This document shows positions 46,301 to 58,600 of a stretch of DNA of 64,000 nt, one piece after another. The DNA comes from Petrolisthes cinctipes (lineage: Eukaryota > Arthropoda > Malacostraca > Decapoda > Porcellanidae): the NCBI GenBank assembly GCA_033782935.1, contig JAWQEG010002491.1:191001-255000 (forward strand), written 5' to 3'. Every line of letters begins with the position of its first letter. Within the stretch, counting starts at the first letter, position 1. The notes beneath the pieces were generated by a model. That model did not search any database. It was given only the letters and a program-made list of their open reading frames with translations, and was not told the DNA's origin. A program made the position numbers and the translations under genes.

Positions 46301-49300
46301 TACAGGACAATATGTGTTCAAGAAGTGAGAAGTAACATGGACAATTGCCCTGACTTCTACCTTGTCCAGTAGCCAATAATTAATATTGAGAGACCTTTCT
46401 CTTGGAGTTGTACAGCCAAGGAATACCAATTCATATTTCTGAGATGATTCCATGCAAGGGTACAGGGGTATAACTTGTGTAAGTCAACTCTGCATAGGAT
46501 TAATATTTCATTAATGCATTCCATCAATAATACAATATACATTATAATATTATTATGACTTAGACTTCCAATTTAGTAAAACACCCATCAAAGTATCATT
46601 ATCTACTTATTTTTTATACAGTATAATTTATTCAGGATTGGAGGAGAGATAAATGCAAACTCACTTCTAAACAAAAGAACCTCACCTCATTATGTTGCTT
46701 TCCTTGTTGTTGCACCACACTATCTGATGACTGCTATACTGGTAGTCGATGGCAGTGGCCAGTCTGGTATTATTTACAACAGAAGTAAGCTCTCCATCTC
46801 TCAGTCGCAGTCTTCTTATGTCATAACTGAAAGGGAACCAATCATCAAATACCAGAATGATGTTATAGTGTGAACGAAGGCTGAGTATTATTTTCAATTG
46901 TATTAATATAAATGATATACCAATAAAGATAGAGCTACAGTATTTAAAATACTGGATGAGAAAAAGTAATATATTTATGGTGTAGGGAAGTGGCGTCCCC
47001 ATCGCCCACCATTCTTGTGATGGTTCAGTCAGCTTCGTATCCCCTACGATACAGGGAGGGAGTGAGGGTTGGGGATCCCGCTCTCTAACTATGACCCCTT
47101 GCATGTTAGGGGTCCTGCACTGGTGCTAGAGCCTCCCCACCACTTGAAAAATGGAAAATGGGGTAATGGTGATGATGAAGTATACCTATGTGAGAAGAGA
47201 AGATAAGGCTCGCCAGCATCTGCTTTGCAACGTGTGAAGTTCCTTGGGTCACGTCGATAACCAGGAAGACAAGAACAATGAAAGCTTCCCACTGTGTTAG
47301 TACACCGCTGTGAACAAGCACCAGGCTGCTCTGTACATTCATCAATATCTGGTAAGGGTCAAAATGCATCTTATTAGTCATGCATAACAAATTAACATCA
47401 ATAGAATGTACAGTACAGTATGGCAATGGAGATGATTTAATATTTTGTCAAAGTCTACACTGGCACCACATGTAGAGAACAAGAAATGTAAAAACATTAT
47501 CATACATGTAATGTACTCGAGTATGAGACCATTACTCACCTTCACAGTCAAATCCTCTAATTAGCCTATATCCCTTACGACAGCGGCAGTAGTGGCCTTC
47601 CCTCGTGTCTATACATTCATGTGCACATCCTCCATTGTTCCTGTCATCACACTCATTGACACACCCTTCTACAAGCTCATCCTGAAAGAGAACAATGATT
47701 CAAACTTTCAAGGAAAACTTATGATGCTTCTATGACACGAATAGGTTACTGTATTATTATTTACAAAATAACTGAAAAGGCAATATATTTCACCTGTCCA
47801 TCAGCACAGTCATCATTTCCATCACACAGTTTCTCCTTTGGAATACAATTGTTGTTCCTATGACAAAGGAAATGTGTTTCTGTGTTGCATGTATCTTCAT
47901 CTGGTACAGGGGGCTCTCGAGTAGCTGGAAGAAGCATGAACACCAATAAGTTTTCTTGATAGGATTTGCAAAAGTCATTGCAAGAGAAATAGTCTTTATT
48001 CTAACCAGTGTTAAAACAGTGAGAAATTATTGTCATCCTAGTTCATGAAGAGTACAGATACAGTAATAAATATCAATGGACAATTAATCAGTATGAAAAA
48101 AAAAAAATTGAATCTTTCATATCTACCATTATTTATTTTAGCTAGTGTGGTAGTGAAGTAACTAATGATGCATAACAAAATTTCGTAACTTACGGCATCC
48201 TTGCTCATCAGAACCATCTTCGCAGTTTTTGTTTCCATCACAAACATTGCGTTCTCTGATGCAACCTGCATTGGCACACTTGAAGTATTCTGGTGGACAC
48301 TCCTCTGGGCAGCCTCTCTCATCTTCACCACTCTCACAGTCAGCTTTGCCATCACAAACCCATGACTGCATAATGCAATACATGCCACACTGGTACTCAT
48401 TATCTAGGCACAGAGGTGCTGGAGTGGTGTTCACTGCAACTGTGGTACTGGTGCAGTTCTGTAAAACACATACAACACACACTGTTTACTCAATATGACA
48501 TGTAAGTCCAGTCCAGTATCGGTTATCAAGAGAAATGTTTGGCACCAATTTTACTCACCACACCATACAGGTATTTGTAGTTACTGTATTTAGATATGGG
48601 TCACAGCCCACAGGTATACAGCATACTGTATTGTCATATTATTTTAAAGCAGGTGGTGGATAAATATGTCTTAACTAATCTCTAGCATTATCTTACTGTT
48701 TCATCACTGTTATCCTTGCAGTCATCCTCCCCATCACACACCCACAACTTTGGAATACGTCGCCCATTTACACACAGGAACATGTGTGGCAGCATCGGGG
48801 GCTGGGTGCGCTCACAGTTAGCCTTGGAAGAACAATATATATTATAACATCATTTCTATTCAGGGGAATAAATCTGGGAGAGCAGCTCCAATGCAAATGT
48901 TAGGGCTTTCAAAATATGAGAGGAAACACTGTTACAGAATTAAATCAACCAAACCCATTAGCAGTGGCATAACAATCTTACTTGTTGACAGTGAACTAGA
49001 TATTTCTTATCGACTGCATAAAGAATAAAATAAAGTATTCATAACCATACCATATACACTACATGAAACTAAGTGTGCAATACTCTATTCACATTATCTA
49101 CAGTTATGTATAATATAATATACATAATACATGATTGTATGGTAAATCAGTATTGTACAGTACTGCATATCACGGTGCTCACCTCGTCAGATCCATCATC
49201 ACAGTCCATGATACCATTGCAAGTAAAGCTCCGGGAAATACAGTGGTTGTTGCCAATACACTGGAACTCACCCACTTGGCATTTTGCTGCCAGGAGGAAA

Positions 49301-51862
49301 AATGAATAAGTACGTCATATACAATCAAACTACAGTACTGTACACAATAATTTTTTTTGCTACACTGTATATCATAAATTGTATATCAAGTTAACTAACT
49401 TTTAACATTACAACATATCTATGTGTATCATAAATAGTAAAAAAGAAACTTTATCCTAGTCATATTATGAATGAGTACAGTTTCTGCATTACTGGAACTT
49501 ACCACATTCTTGCAAACTTTCATCACTGTTGTCTCCACAGTCATCCTGGCCATCACATTTCCAGGCAGATGGAATGCAGTTGCTGTTGCTGCACTTGAAC
49601 TCATTTGATCTGCATTCTCTTACCAGTGCAACTAGTCCTCGGTCAGGGCAGTTCACAGGCTTTGGGGTAGAGAACAGTACAGTACAGATATGAATAACTC
49701 TTAGACAATATATGTTTTCCAGTGATATATATATTAAGTTATCTGACATTAGACAGGGTATTATTACAGACTTACCATAAGCAGTTGTTTTTAGTTAAAC
49801 AGAAATAGTTTTCAATCTATGAACGTCATTAGTGCTTCAGTCAAACAAGAGTATTGCATAGCCCATCACTGTTTAAAAATCAAGTAAAATTTAGTAGGAA
49901 AACAGATGAACAGAAGCTGGTAACAATCAAGAGAAGAACGTGAGGAAAAAGTTGGTAAAGCACGACCTATACATGTATGTGTAAGCAGAAGTTGGTTGAA
50001 CAAGTTAGTTAGTAGCCAAAGGTTGAATAAGGTTGTTATTGCAAGATTGGTTTATTGTATACTGCCGTGCATTAGTACTTTAGTTATTGTTGCAATGTTA
50101 CCTTACGAAATGATCTATAGTACAATATAATGATGAATCTTACCTTCTCATCAGATCCGTCAGTACAGTCAGGGCTGCCATCACACACCCATGATGCTGG
50201 TAGACAACGATTTCCATCACATCGGAACTCAGCATTCCGACACACCACATCTGTCAATAAGTCAGCAATCATGTTATCTCATTACATTGACATAGTAATT
50301 AATAAAAGTACTAATCATGTGTAAGTTAGCTACTGATCGCATGTACATAAATAACCATAACTGGTATTGAAAGTAGTCGAGTTCAGCTAAATAAACATAG
50401 GCCTACTAAATTTGTATTAACTCTGCTTGAGCCGACCCAGCAGAAGGTTTAAACCATTAGGTGACTAGGGGGTAAATTCCAAAAGGCCAAGGGCCTAATT
50501 AAGCTAAATTTTAATTCGTATATCCTCTTTGTTGTAAACCAAGTTAAATAACATAATCATGGCTGTTTGTACAAATAACGAAATAGGGATCCATTCCAAT
50601 CACGATCTTTTTACTAACAGGACAACTTGCATTAAATATCTAACCTACAATTCTTGTAACCAGCTATGGATATTATACAATAGTATGTATGGTACATATT
50701 AAATCCTGTGATTACTTCATGTATTTTATTAGAACTAGAATAACTAATATATGTACCGAGTCATAATCGGTACACTGAAGTGAGGTACATAGTCACAGTA
50801 GGCTATTCAAGTTCTCTCCCAGGAGAAACAAAATATATTCCAACCACTCCTTTTATTCTATAGTATGACTACCATATTTCTGTAGTATTTTCAATTTCCT
50901 TTTCCAGTAAGTGGGAGGGGGGGGGGCATTGCCTGTAGTGATGTGGGCAGTACTTTAAGAGTTTGGGCATCCATTAGTACTCGAGCCGTTCACTTTTATT
51001 TTTTTAATTTTCCCTCCTTTCCTTAATTGGTGCTTAATTGCTGTTCGTTCTACCTCCTATCTTGTGGCATACGTGCTACACGGGTTTTCTAGCCAACCAG
51101 TTTTCTGTATCCCCCTTTTATTATTATTCTAAGTATCATTATCAGTTTTCTTTATGAACTGGCCATATTTACAACAAACTCATTCATAAATAAAATTGGT
51201 ATAATATTAACTGAGTAAAACTTTCATTATTAGGCAGGTATCCTTCAAAACTAACACCCACCATGTACGAAGAAGTGTTACATTATTTTATTTTAAGGGC
51301 GTGTAATAGTGCTCTGGCAAATCTGGAGCAACTGATTCCTCCAACCCAATCCAAGCAACAGGACACCATTTTTATTGTTCATCTAGCCCTGTTTCCTGGT
51401 ATATTAAAGAGGAAATTAGGAATCGGTAGCCTTGCAACTGTACCAAAGTATAATAAACGTACACAGCGTTATGTATGTATGAATATAAACCCTGGATATA
51501 CTATGAATAATTTTTTCTTGTATCCATCATTATGACCCCCCTTAATTAATCTCTGATAAAATACGAGTGCTGTTGTTCCGGACACTGAATGTCTCTTAAT
51601 TGTAGTAATTTATGTAGCTTATATACTCGACAGTGAATAACATCATAAGCCTGAGCTAGGGTAAGTACACAAAGAAGTTGAAAGAACTTCTTTTTCAGCT
51701 AACTTAGAATATTACACTTACTTCTTTTTCAGCTAACTTAGAATATTAAACTTTACTTACTTTTCAGCTAACTTAGAATATTAAACTTTACTTACGTCCA
51801 GTCACGATAGAGGCGCAAGCCCCCAGGAGTAACGCCAATATTCTCATTCTTGGTGGACCCAT
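43394..51862 (-). CDS. LpR: LDL receptor family protein (LDLR/VLDLR/lipophorin-receptor type)
   Basis: Seventeen exons, 5' to 3': 51862-51796, 50250-50144, 49659-49503, 49286-49183, 48822-48697, 48458-48194, 47924-47794, 47681-47540, 47348-47186, 46826-46686, 46271-46053, 45891-45687, 45556-45404, 45200-45023, 44608-44421, 43853-43665 and 43423-43394. They total 2565 nt (854 aa) with consistent phases. Order: signal peptide (1-22), seven LDLa modules (about 26-325), two EGF modules (DIDEC in the second), a YWTD propeller (about 415-665; YYTD, YWTD, YWCD, YWVD), a third EGF, a short Thr/Pro/Ser stalk, a transmembrane helix (about 765-787) and a cytoplasmic tail with the FPNPVY endocytosis signal (801-806) ending DDVPLAPKK. 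This is the LDLR/VLDLR layout used for endocytic lipoprotein uptake. In arthropods the matching gene is the lipophorin receptor. LDLa4 lacks Cys I and III. The donor after residue 660 is the weaker GTCAGT. Confidence 0.93.
46990..47180 (+). repeat. Dispersed repeat with GAT-rich tail, copy 3
   Basis: AGGGAGGGAGTGAGGGTTGG, TTAGGGGTCCTG and GAGCCTCCCC, ending in GGTGATGATGA, match the copies at 18362 and 21078. It lies in a receptor-gene intron, only a few bases from the EGF-B exon donor (47186). Confidence 0.6.
51300..51425 (+). repeat. Dispersed repeat, inverted partner at 53685
   Basis: CCAAGCAACAGGACACCAT and CCCTGTTTCCTGGTAT resemble the reverse complement of 53685-53815. The family is not recognised. 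Confidence 0.45.
51685..51795 (-). repeat. Three tandem copies carrying the exon 1 splice donor
   Basis: On the minus strand, exon 1 of the receptor gene is followed by three imperfect copies of a 35-39 bp unit. Each begins GTAAGT and contains AATATTCTAAGTTAGCTGAA. The first GTAAGT is the donor assigned to exon 1; the others lie 35 and about 74 bases downstream. Confidence 0.85.
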
Positions 51863-51943
51863 TGAAGAATCACGAAAAAGTCACTGTTTGTACACTCACC
51901 ACGCTAGCTTGTAAGACACTAATGCCTGGTACGGGGCTGTCAA

Positions 51944-51954
51944 CTTTTATATAT
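51944..51954 (-). promoter_or_regulatory. TATA box of the receptor gene
   Basis: On the minus strand ATATATAAAAG lies about 85-90 bases before the start codon, which places a transcription start near 51915-51920 and a 5' UTR of roughly 55 bases. Confidence 0.6.
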
Positions 51955-53339
51955 TCCTTCCCTCGTCCCCCTCCTATAGCTCCTCCTCCCCTCACGCTTC
52001 ATGCCAAAGGTTTACAGAAAATGTTCTCTACTCTCTAGCTTAATTTCTTATCTGAGCCATAACTGTAGTTTAATATCGCAAAAAAATAGGTGTTAGGATG
52101 TTCTTTAGCAATAATTTTCACTCTCACTTTAATTTTATTTGTGCATTATTTTTTGTAGCAATGTAGAAGTAATTTTGATTAATATGTGTATGCAATATCC
52201 ATGGCAGCGCTACGGATAGACTTGAAACAATATTTGCGCATTAACCTACGGCATAGCTTAAAATGCAATACTGTAGTTACGTTGTAGAGTAGTAAGCATG
52301 TGTTCTATGAGGCTGAATTTTGAATGGGTGTATTTTTATTCAAATGTAATTGAAAAGATATTATCATACATGTCTTACGCCTTCCTGCGCCAATGTTTAT
52401 AACGATCGCAAATACCACTTCATTATAATATAGTAGTAGTAAAATACAGAGATCGAGTTTTGTCACTCAGTGCGAAATAGGCTACGTAAAAACTATTCGA
52501 CTTTAACAGTACTTACATGGGTCCTATAGTCAGTATTACTTTAGATAGTGTGAAATGCTACGTACCCTAGCTATACTCACATGTTGTTTACAATTAAGTT
52601 ATTTGTGTTGTACTAATTTTAATTGGTGATGTATAGGAAAGTATGTAGCCTATACAGGATGTGCCTTTGCAGCGTCGTGTGTACAATATGTGGCAGTAGG
52701 ATTGTTATAATTGGGTTTATGTTGTTATTTTTTTTTAATGATTATTCGATTCTTTACGCTTCAAACTACGATAATAATTAATCTATGCCCTTTACATTTG
52801 ATCAGTTTGACTAATTACCAAACTTTGACAATTAATTAAGGTTCTTTAGCTGCTTACATAGATTACTTGTACTGTACTCGAATTTCCTACTGCAAAAATA
52901 GGCTCTTTTAGTAAACATAATTAATGTAGCCCAATGTAAATGGAGGTCAATAATTTACTCCTATTTATTTATATTTTAATTCGTTCACCAGGGACTTGGA
53001 AATTCTTCTTACGCTCTGGGGGGGGGGAAACATCATATAGTAGTAAAAATAATTGATATATAGATCTACAGAATTGATCTCTGGCGAATTGGAAGCAAGT
53101 CAGAGTATCCTACTGTACTGTAGGTATTATGTGGTTCCCGCGATTCTCTCTTACCGAACATTATACAGTATACTCTTTGGTGTTATAGATATTGTATAGT
53201 ATGTTGATGTTATGATTCTGCTGATCCCTTTGAATAAGTATTTGGAGGGCTAAGCCAATGCCGTCTCTACAGAAGGCCTGCAGCTGGGTGTTCGGCAGCG
53301 ATCATACAGACATGACGTCACAAACGCGGGTGGCCGCCT

Positions 53340-53501
53340 GAGGGACAGATTATACAGCGCGCCAACTTGCAAAGGCAACTCGCAGTTCAGTCAGCGTCCA
53401 TTTTTGCCCTTTTCCAAGGCCAAGGGGTCCCGAATGTGTTTTGCATGTGCTTTTGGGGTTCCTTGTTTGTTTAACTTCAACTGGATTAAATACAATACAA
53501 G
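53340..53501 (+). promoter_or_regulatory. Possible promoter and non-coding first exon
   Basis: A locally GC-richer stretch carries an arthropod initiator-like TTCAGTCAG near 53396. About 105 bases later there is a good donor, ACAAG/GTGAGG at 53501/53502. No partner exon is identified, so it could start a long gene leaving the window, a divergent transcript of the receptor locus, or nothing. Confidence 0.28.
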
Positions 53502-53684
53502 GTGAGGATTTTATCTTTGAATAGTTGCTGTAATTAAAACAGACAAGCCGTAACTGGTAAACTGTTATCCCAGATCCGTATATTTGAATATCTTGGGAGA
53601 AACACTGAGTTATTTGTTGTGGCAGTTCACCTATTCCATAGTGGTTTTAAGGGGAATGTGACTTTTGGTCTTTTATAGTGCCAT

Positions 53685-53815
53685 GATTCTACCAAAGTAC
53701 GGTACCGGTATGTCAGGAAATGGGACCAGGTTAACAATAATAATGGGGTCCTGTTGCTTGGAATAGTTTTGATTATACTGTGGAGCTGCTATAACGAAAC
53801 AGGAGGATAAGGTAT
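53685..53815 (-). repeat. Dispersed repeat, inverted partner of 51300
   Basis: Its reverse complement contains CCAAGCAACAGGACCCCAT and CCCATTTCCTGACAT, matching the copy at 51300-51425. Confidence 0.45.
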
Positions 53816-54194
53816 ATCTGTTATAATATAGCTGTAGTATGAAATATGGTGCTGACGTGGGCAAATCTTAAATCCCAGGTTAGGTTAGGTATGGTAACTT
53901 AAAAGTTCTTTCCTCACAATACTTTGGCCAAAAATTATTAGAACAATTATGAGTGCCTATGAAAAAGTTAATTAAATTGTAAAAATCCAAGTGGACCTGT
54001 TCTTCAGAATTATGGTGTGTGACACAAGCCTACAAATTATATTATACATTTTGTGCTGTACGTTATTATATTTTCTTAATACTGTATACCTCAGTACCTG
54101 TCATCAGTCATTATCCTGCCAAAGTTTCATTTCCTTACCTTACACAGTTACACTATATTATGAGTGCCTATGAACAAGTTAAGTAAGTTGGAGG

Positions 54195-54902
54195 ATGAGT
54201 GGTACAAATTATAATGTTGCTGTTGCTCAGGTGATGGAATCAGAAAAAAAACTAAAAATCATGGATGTTCTCTCCATGGCTTCATCCAAGACAGGTCCCT
54301 TATCTCTCACTGATTTATGTAGCTCTAAAGGTGAACCAGACTCAAAATGTAGTTCTGTTGACCACCTGGAAAAATTCAAGGGAGTTGAAGAATATGTGGA
54401 AGAGGAAACACTGTCAAAGGATGATGAAAGTGTGATGATTTTTATTGCTGGTTATGTTGCTCACAGTGTTAAGAAAAAGTTGAAATGTTCAGTATGTGTG
54501 AGTAGAGTCTCTCTGGAGAAGAAACTTGAAGCTGAAATTCCTGACAGTTACCAGTATATAAAGATCCTTGATCGAGGTGGCCTGAAATGGCCAACAGATT
54601 TTACACTTTCTGTATGTATTTCAACCTACCAAGTATTCCAAGCTCTCATTGGTAAATTTAAGAAAGATTTTGTGCACTGCAGCTGTCAAAGAAAAGTGCT
54701 AGTTCAGTTAGCCCTAAACTTTCTGGGGAGGGATTTTGATGTAAATGAATGTTGCCCCTGCAAAACATCAGTGAAGAACCTAATTTCAATGTGCATATGG
54801 CCTCTAACTAATATTCTGTTGAATAATTTCACAAAGACATATAACAATACAATAGTCAAGGAAAAAAATATGAAGAGAAAACTATCAACACTCCAAAACT
54901 GA
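54195..54902 (+). CDS. P-element/THAP9-like transposase C-terminal ORF
   Basis: A single intronless frame of 235 codons. The central part, FIAGYVAHSVKKKLKCSVC, then KILDRGGLKWPTDFTLSVC and a Cys/His-rich stretch (DFVHCSCQRKVL), resembles the C-terminal region of P-element/THAP9-type transposases, which are common in arthropod genomes. The N-terminal DNA-binding THAP domain and the catalytic part are absent. The frame is uninterrupted, so it is either a young fragment or still expressed. Terminal inverted repeats were not found. The identification is from memory of the motif pattern and should be read as likely, not certain. Confidence 0.5.
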   Translation: MSGTNYNVAVAQVMESEKKLKIMDVLSMASSKTGPLSLTDLCSSKGEPDSKCSSVDHLEKFKGVEEYVEEETLSKDDESVMIFIAGYVAHSVKKKLKCSVCVSRVSLEKKLEAEIPDSYQYIKILDRGGLKWPTDFTLSVCISTYQVFQALIGKFKKDFVHCSCQRKVLVQLALNFLGRDFDVNECCPCKTSVKNLISMCIWPLTNILLNNFTKTYNNTIVKEKNMKRKLSTLQN

Positions 54903-55579
54903 AGGTATAGATAGACCTATAGTCTGTACTGTACATTCTGACCTGAGCCACAATCATGGTAGTTTTCTTACTTGTTGACTTATATCTGGGAGTCAGGGAA
55001 TGGAGTACTCGGTACTAGCCTACTAGGTTAGGTATAATTTATTGTAGTACAGTATACTGTATTCTCATTTTAATTGTTTAAAACAGGAATCATTTAAAAT
55101 CTGAGAACAGAATGCATGTTTAGTTCCGCTGAAGTGAAAAGACTTGTGAATATCAACAGAAACCTGACCACTTTGTGCTTGATTGGCTAAGCCTTTTAAG
55201 AGATACTGTATTACGATGTAATATTTTTAATAACGTCATATGCAAATTTTAAAGATTATAGTAAGATACGTCCGCATCATTTCCCACGATATAATAAAAG
55301 GCATACAAACCTTATTATCAAATTCCACAATAAATGACGAAGGAGCCTCTAGATGTGTGGAAAATCTATTCAAACGCATTTGTTTATCCTTCCTTCATCT
55401 ACTGACTGTTTTTTCTCGCATCATCATGTCCCGATCTGTATTGCCTTACCCTGCGTTTTCACAGGTAGTTCATTTGATCTACAGGATGTTTTTAATACTC
55501 TCAATATTAAATGCCATGTGAACGCTCCCACACAAAAGAGGTAAACTAGCTATTGCTGTACAGATTTGGAACTATAGCC

Positions 55580-55612
55580 CACGGTATAATGACTATACGT
55601 CATTATACCGTG
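55580..55612. repeat. Perfect 14-bp palindrome with 5-bp loop
   Basis: CACGGTATAATGAC and GTCATTATACCGTG are exact reverse complements around TATAC. CTATAG occurs just outside both arms. Function unknown. Confidence 0.85.
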
Positions 55613-58600
55613 CTATAGCCTATATTTTGGTCATTTTTAATACTGCATAACAAAAATGTAAGATCATCAGTAAAATTTCCCCTCATAGGGCGCCTGTGTC
55701 CATGAATTGTGAAGAGTGAGCGCTAAGATCGACCGGCCACAACCATTCCATGAACTAGACTCACGACTAAGATGATGCAAGTGCTTCCACAATTACAGTC
55801 ATCTATCTGGTAGCAGTTAAACAACGAACAAACCTTTATTTTATGTAACATCACATGAAAAGGTATATACAGTAGGTGTCACTGAAAGGCTTAAAAAATC
55901 TCCATTTCCCCGTCATTTCACTGTCGATCGCTTAATTCTTCTCTCACTGTCTCATTTACTAGGTATGTACAATATGATTATGCAGTTTATATATGTATAC
56001 CAACAACCATAAAGAATAGTATCATGATGGACTGGAAATGAAGACAGGGGCTCTTGTGTGCTCGATCGGAAATGTGAATGTCGATAACGGGTTGGTAGGC
56101 CTGGTCCAAATTGTTGGCTCCCGCCGCCAAGCCAAACATTGCATCATCTGAGAGCTCTGCCTCTTTCGTCGCATGGCCTGAAAACTCGCGTAGACTCCTT
56201 CCTTATAGTTAACTCCAGCGGATTATACATGTAGTTTTGAATACTATATGTGGCACGCAAATAGTTTATATGAAAACGAGCGTGTAGAAAATGAAGGGGT
56301 ATGTGAATGTTTAAGTATGAATAACTAAAGATGGATGGAAGAGGTGACCGATATACTGATTCCTCCTCCAGCGTTACCACCAGACAACAACACAACAGAG
56401 AGCTCCACACCACGCCACCGGTCCGTGTCTACAACTGTGTCAACGTCCTTCCCCTTCGTGTCTGTTAACAGCTGGTGGTTACCTTGTTGACCTCACTGGC
56501 AGAGCACCGCATTTATCCATGAGATATTCCCACCCCTCCTTTTCTTCATTCTTACCTCTATTAAATGATTGGTCTTATAATTGGTCGATGTTTGTAGGGT
56601 AGACTTGGAATGGCCCCTCCCTCCCCTCCGGACTCTACATGTAGAAACAAAACAATGAGGTTACAGTATAGTTTCACAGCATCCACTTACAGCTTACTGC
56701 TAAAAAGGGATGCAATAATCGGTTTTAACACTCCGTTGTGTCCATTTTTTTGTTTGTTCCAAGGATTTCCCTCGGGACGATAAAGTTTAATTTTAAAGCT
56801 TTAGGTAGTAGCTGTATTTTTCACACAAGCTATTGAAAATAGGTTTTATCCTTCTGACGGTAATAATGCTATTGGACACACACACACACACTCTCTCTCT
56901 CAACTAAACGACCACTTCGTCGAAGCTAAATATAGTGGGGATGTGAGAATAAAATTTCGTGCTTTCTCACATTGATTTTTGGGTTGCTGTAGTGGGTATT
57001 GAACCACTGATAATAATTAATTTAGTCCCAGGAAATGACTTTGTAAATCTAATCGACCCGCTGTCTGTCATACTGTTGAGATCAATGAACCCAAAGTAAC
57101 TCGCCTACCTCACTAAACTCTGTCTCCTACTGTCATCGATCTTGTAACGCGTGAAATGTATTGTTGTACAGTGTAGCGAGGGAAAGCGGGGTGAATGAGT
57201 ATAATTAATGTCTTTTACTATTACTGTATTAGTTGATTCAGCACAACAGTTGTATAGATAAATATACGGGACAAACTACCAACAGAACTGAAGGTAACTA
57301 AGCCCAGAACAGTAGAGGTTGTTAAGGACGATAACTAATATTAGGATCAAACTAAAAATCAAGACGAGGGCAATACTACTATAAGAATTTTAATAAACGA
57401 AAAACAGCACGCACGACCCTACTATACGTCCTTTCTGTTATTATCGGACTTGTGACAGACTATGTAAAATACCCACAAGAGAACTAACTAACTCCCATAT
57501 CTTCTAGGCGTCAACTAATGCATGGTGAGAGTAACGCGTGGGGATTGGAAACAGACTCGTATCGTTGCATCATTCTCTGTGAGGATTGTGTGTGTGTTTG
57601 TGTGCGGCGGAGAGAGTAGGTGAGAGCCAGACGGGTGGGTAGGAGGGGGAAAAACCTTGACAGGGAAAGGGTGTATGGTGGCCACAGACCATACAGTAAC
57701 ATTTCTCACTTTCTTCTCAGGACAGGTTTTAAAAAATCTCTATATCGAGGTCCAGGTTATCATACACATGCACACTTCTTGATTTACGAAATGGCACATA
57801 AACAAAAGAGAAATTTAGGTTTCCCTGGGGGAGTGAATGCATGGTTTACACGTCTATTGGTGCATGGCCTGTAGTAATCAGCTGCAGAAACTTTAACTTG
57901 GAAACTAAATTATTTCCAGGCTCTTCTGCTGAGTAAACTGTAATATCCACACTTTCTTTTCATCCATTGTGCCTGCCTTCACTATACATTCTCAAATCAC
58001 CTTGAAAATAACAATATACCGTATAGGAAGTTTCATATGAGACTTCACACATATTTTTGCCTGTTTTGGTACATTTACTTTTCACCCTTCATGAGAGTCG
58101 AGGAACTGACTGAAGATGAAGAATTAATCAAAGTGATAATTATACCACAAAATTTCATTATACTTAATTCAGCTGCAGATAAGCCTTCCTAATCCCCTTC
58201 TCACTGTACCCCTGAATGAATGAAACAAATATATGATGAACGTGAGAGACATGGATTAGATTTTAGCAAAGTGCAGACAACGCAAATAATACAGAAATTT
58301 ACATCGTATTGTGGTGGTTGGTGGTTATACAAGGGGTAAGTAGAGATTGAAACACATAAAAACAAGTGTCCGCCCGTCTAGTAGTGATTATAGTCACGTG
58401 TAGGGCTGGATGTCGAGTGTACAGGGCAAGGGAGGAGGGTGGTCGCCGGTGCTGTACTTACGAGGGTAGTTCGATTATTGTGTGTGTTTTGGAGTTTCCG
58501 TAGCCCGCAAAACACTGCAACAAAACATATCCCCTAGTCACATACTGAGGTGCATGGGCCATTTCCTGACATAGTTTGCAGGAATCAATTGCTCTCCAAC

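Larger units (their letters stand above)
52000..53940. other. Upstream flank of the receptor gene
   Basis: AT-rich sequence without recognisable coding exons. It contains a possible plus-strand promoter and first exon (53340-53501) and a dispersed repeat (53685-53815). Confidence 0.6.
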
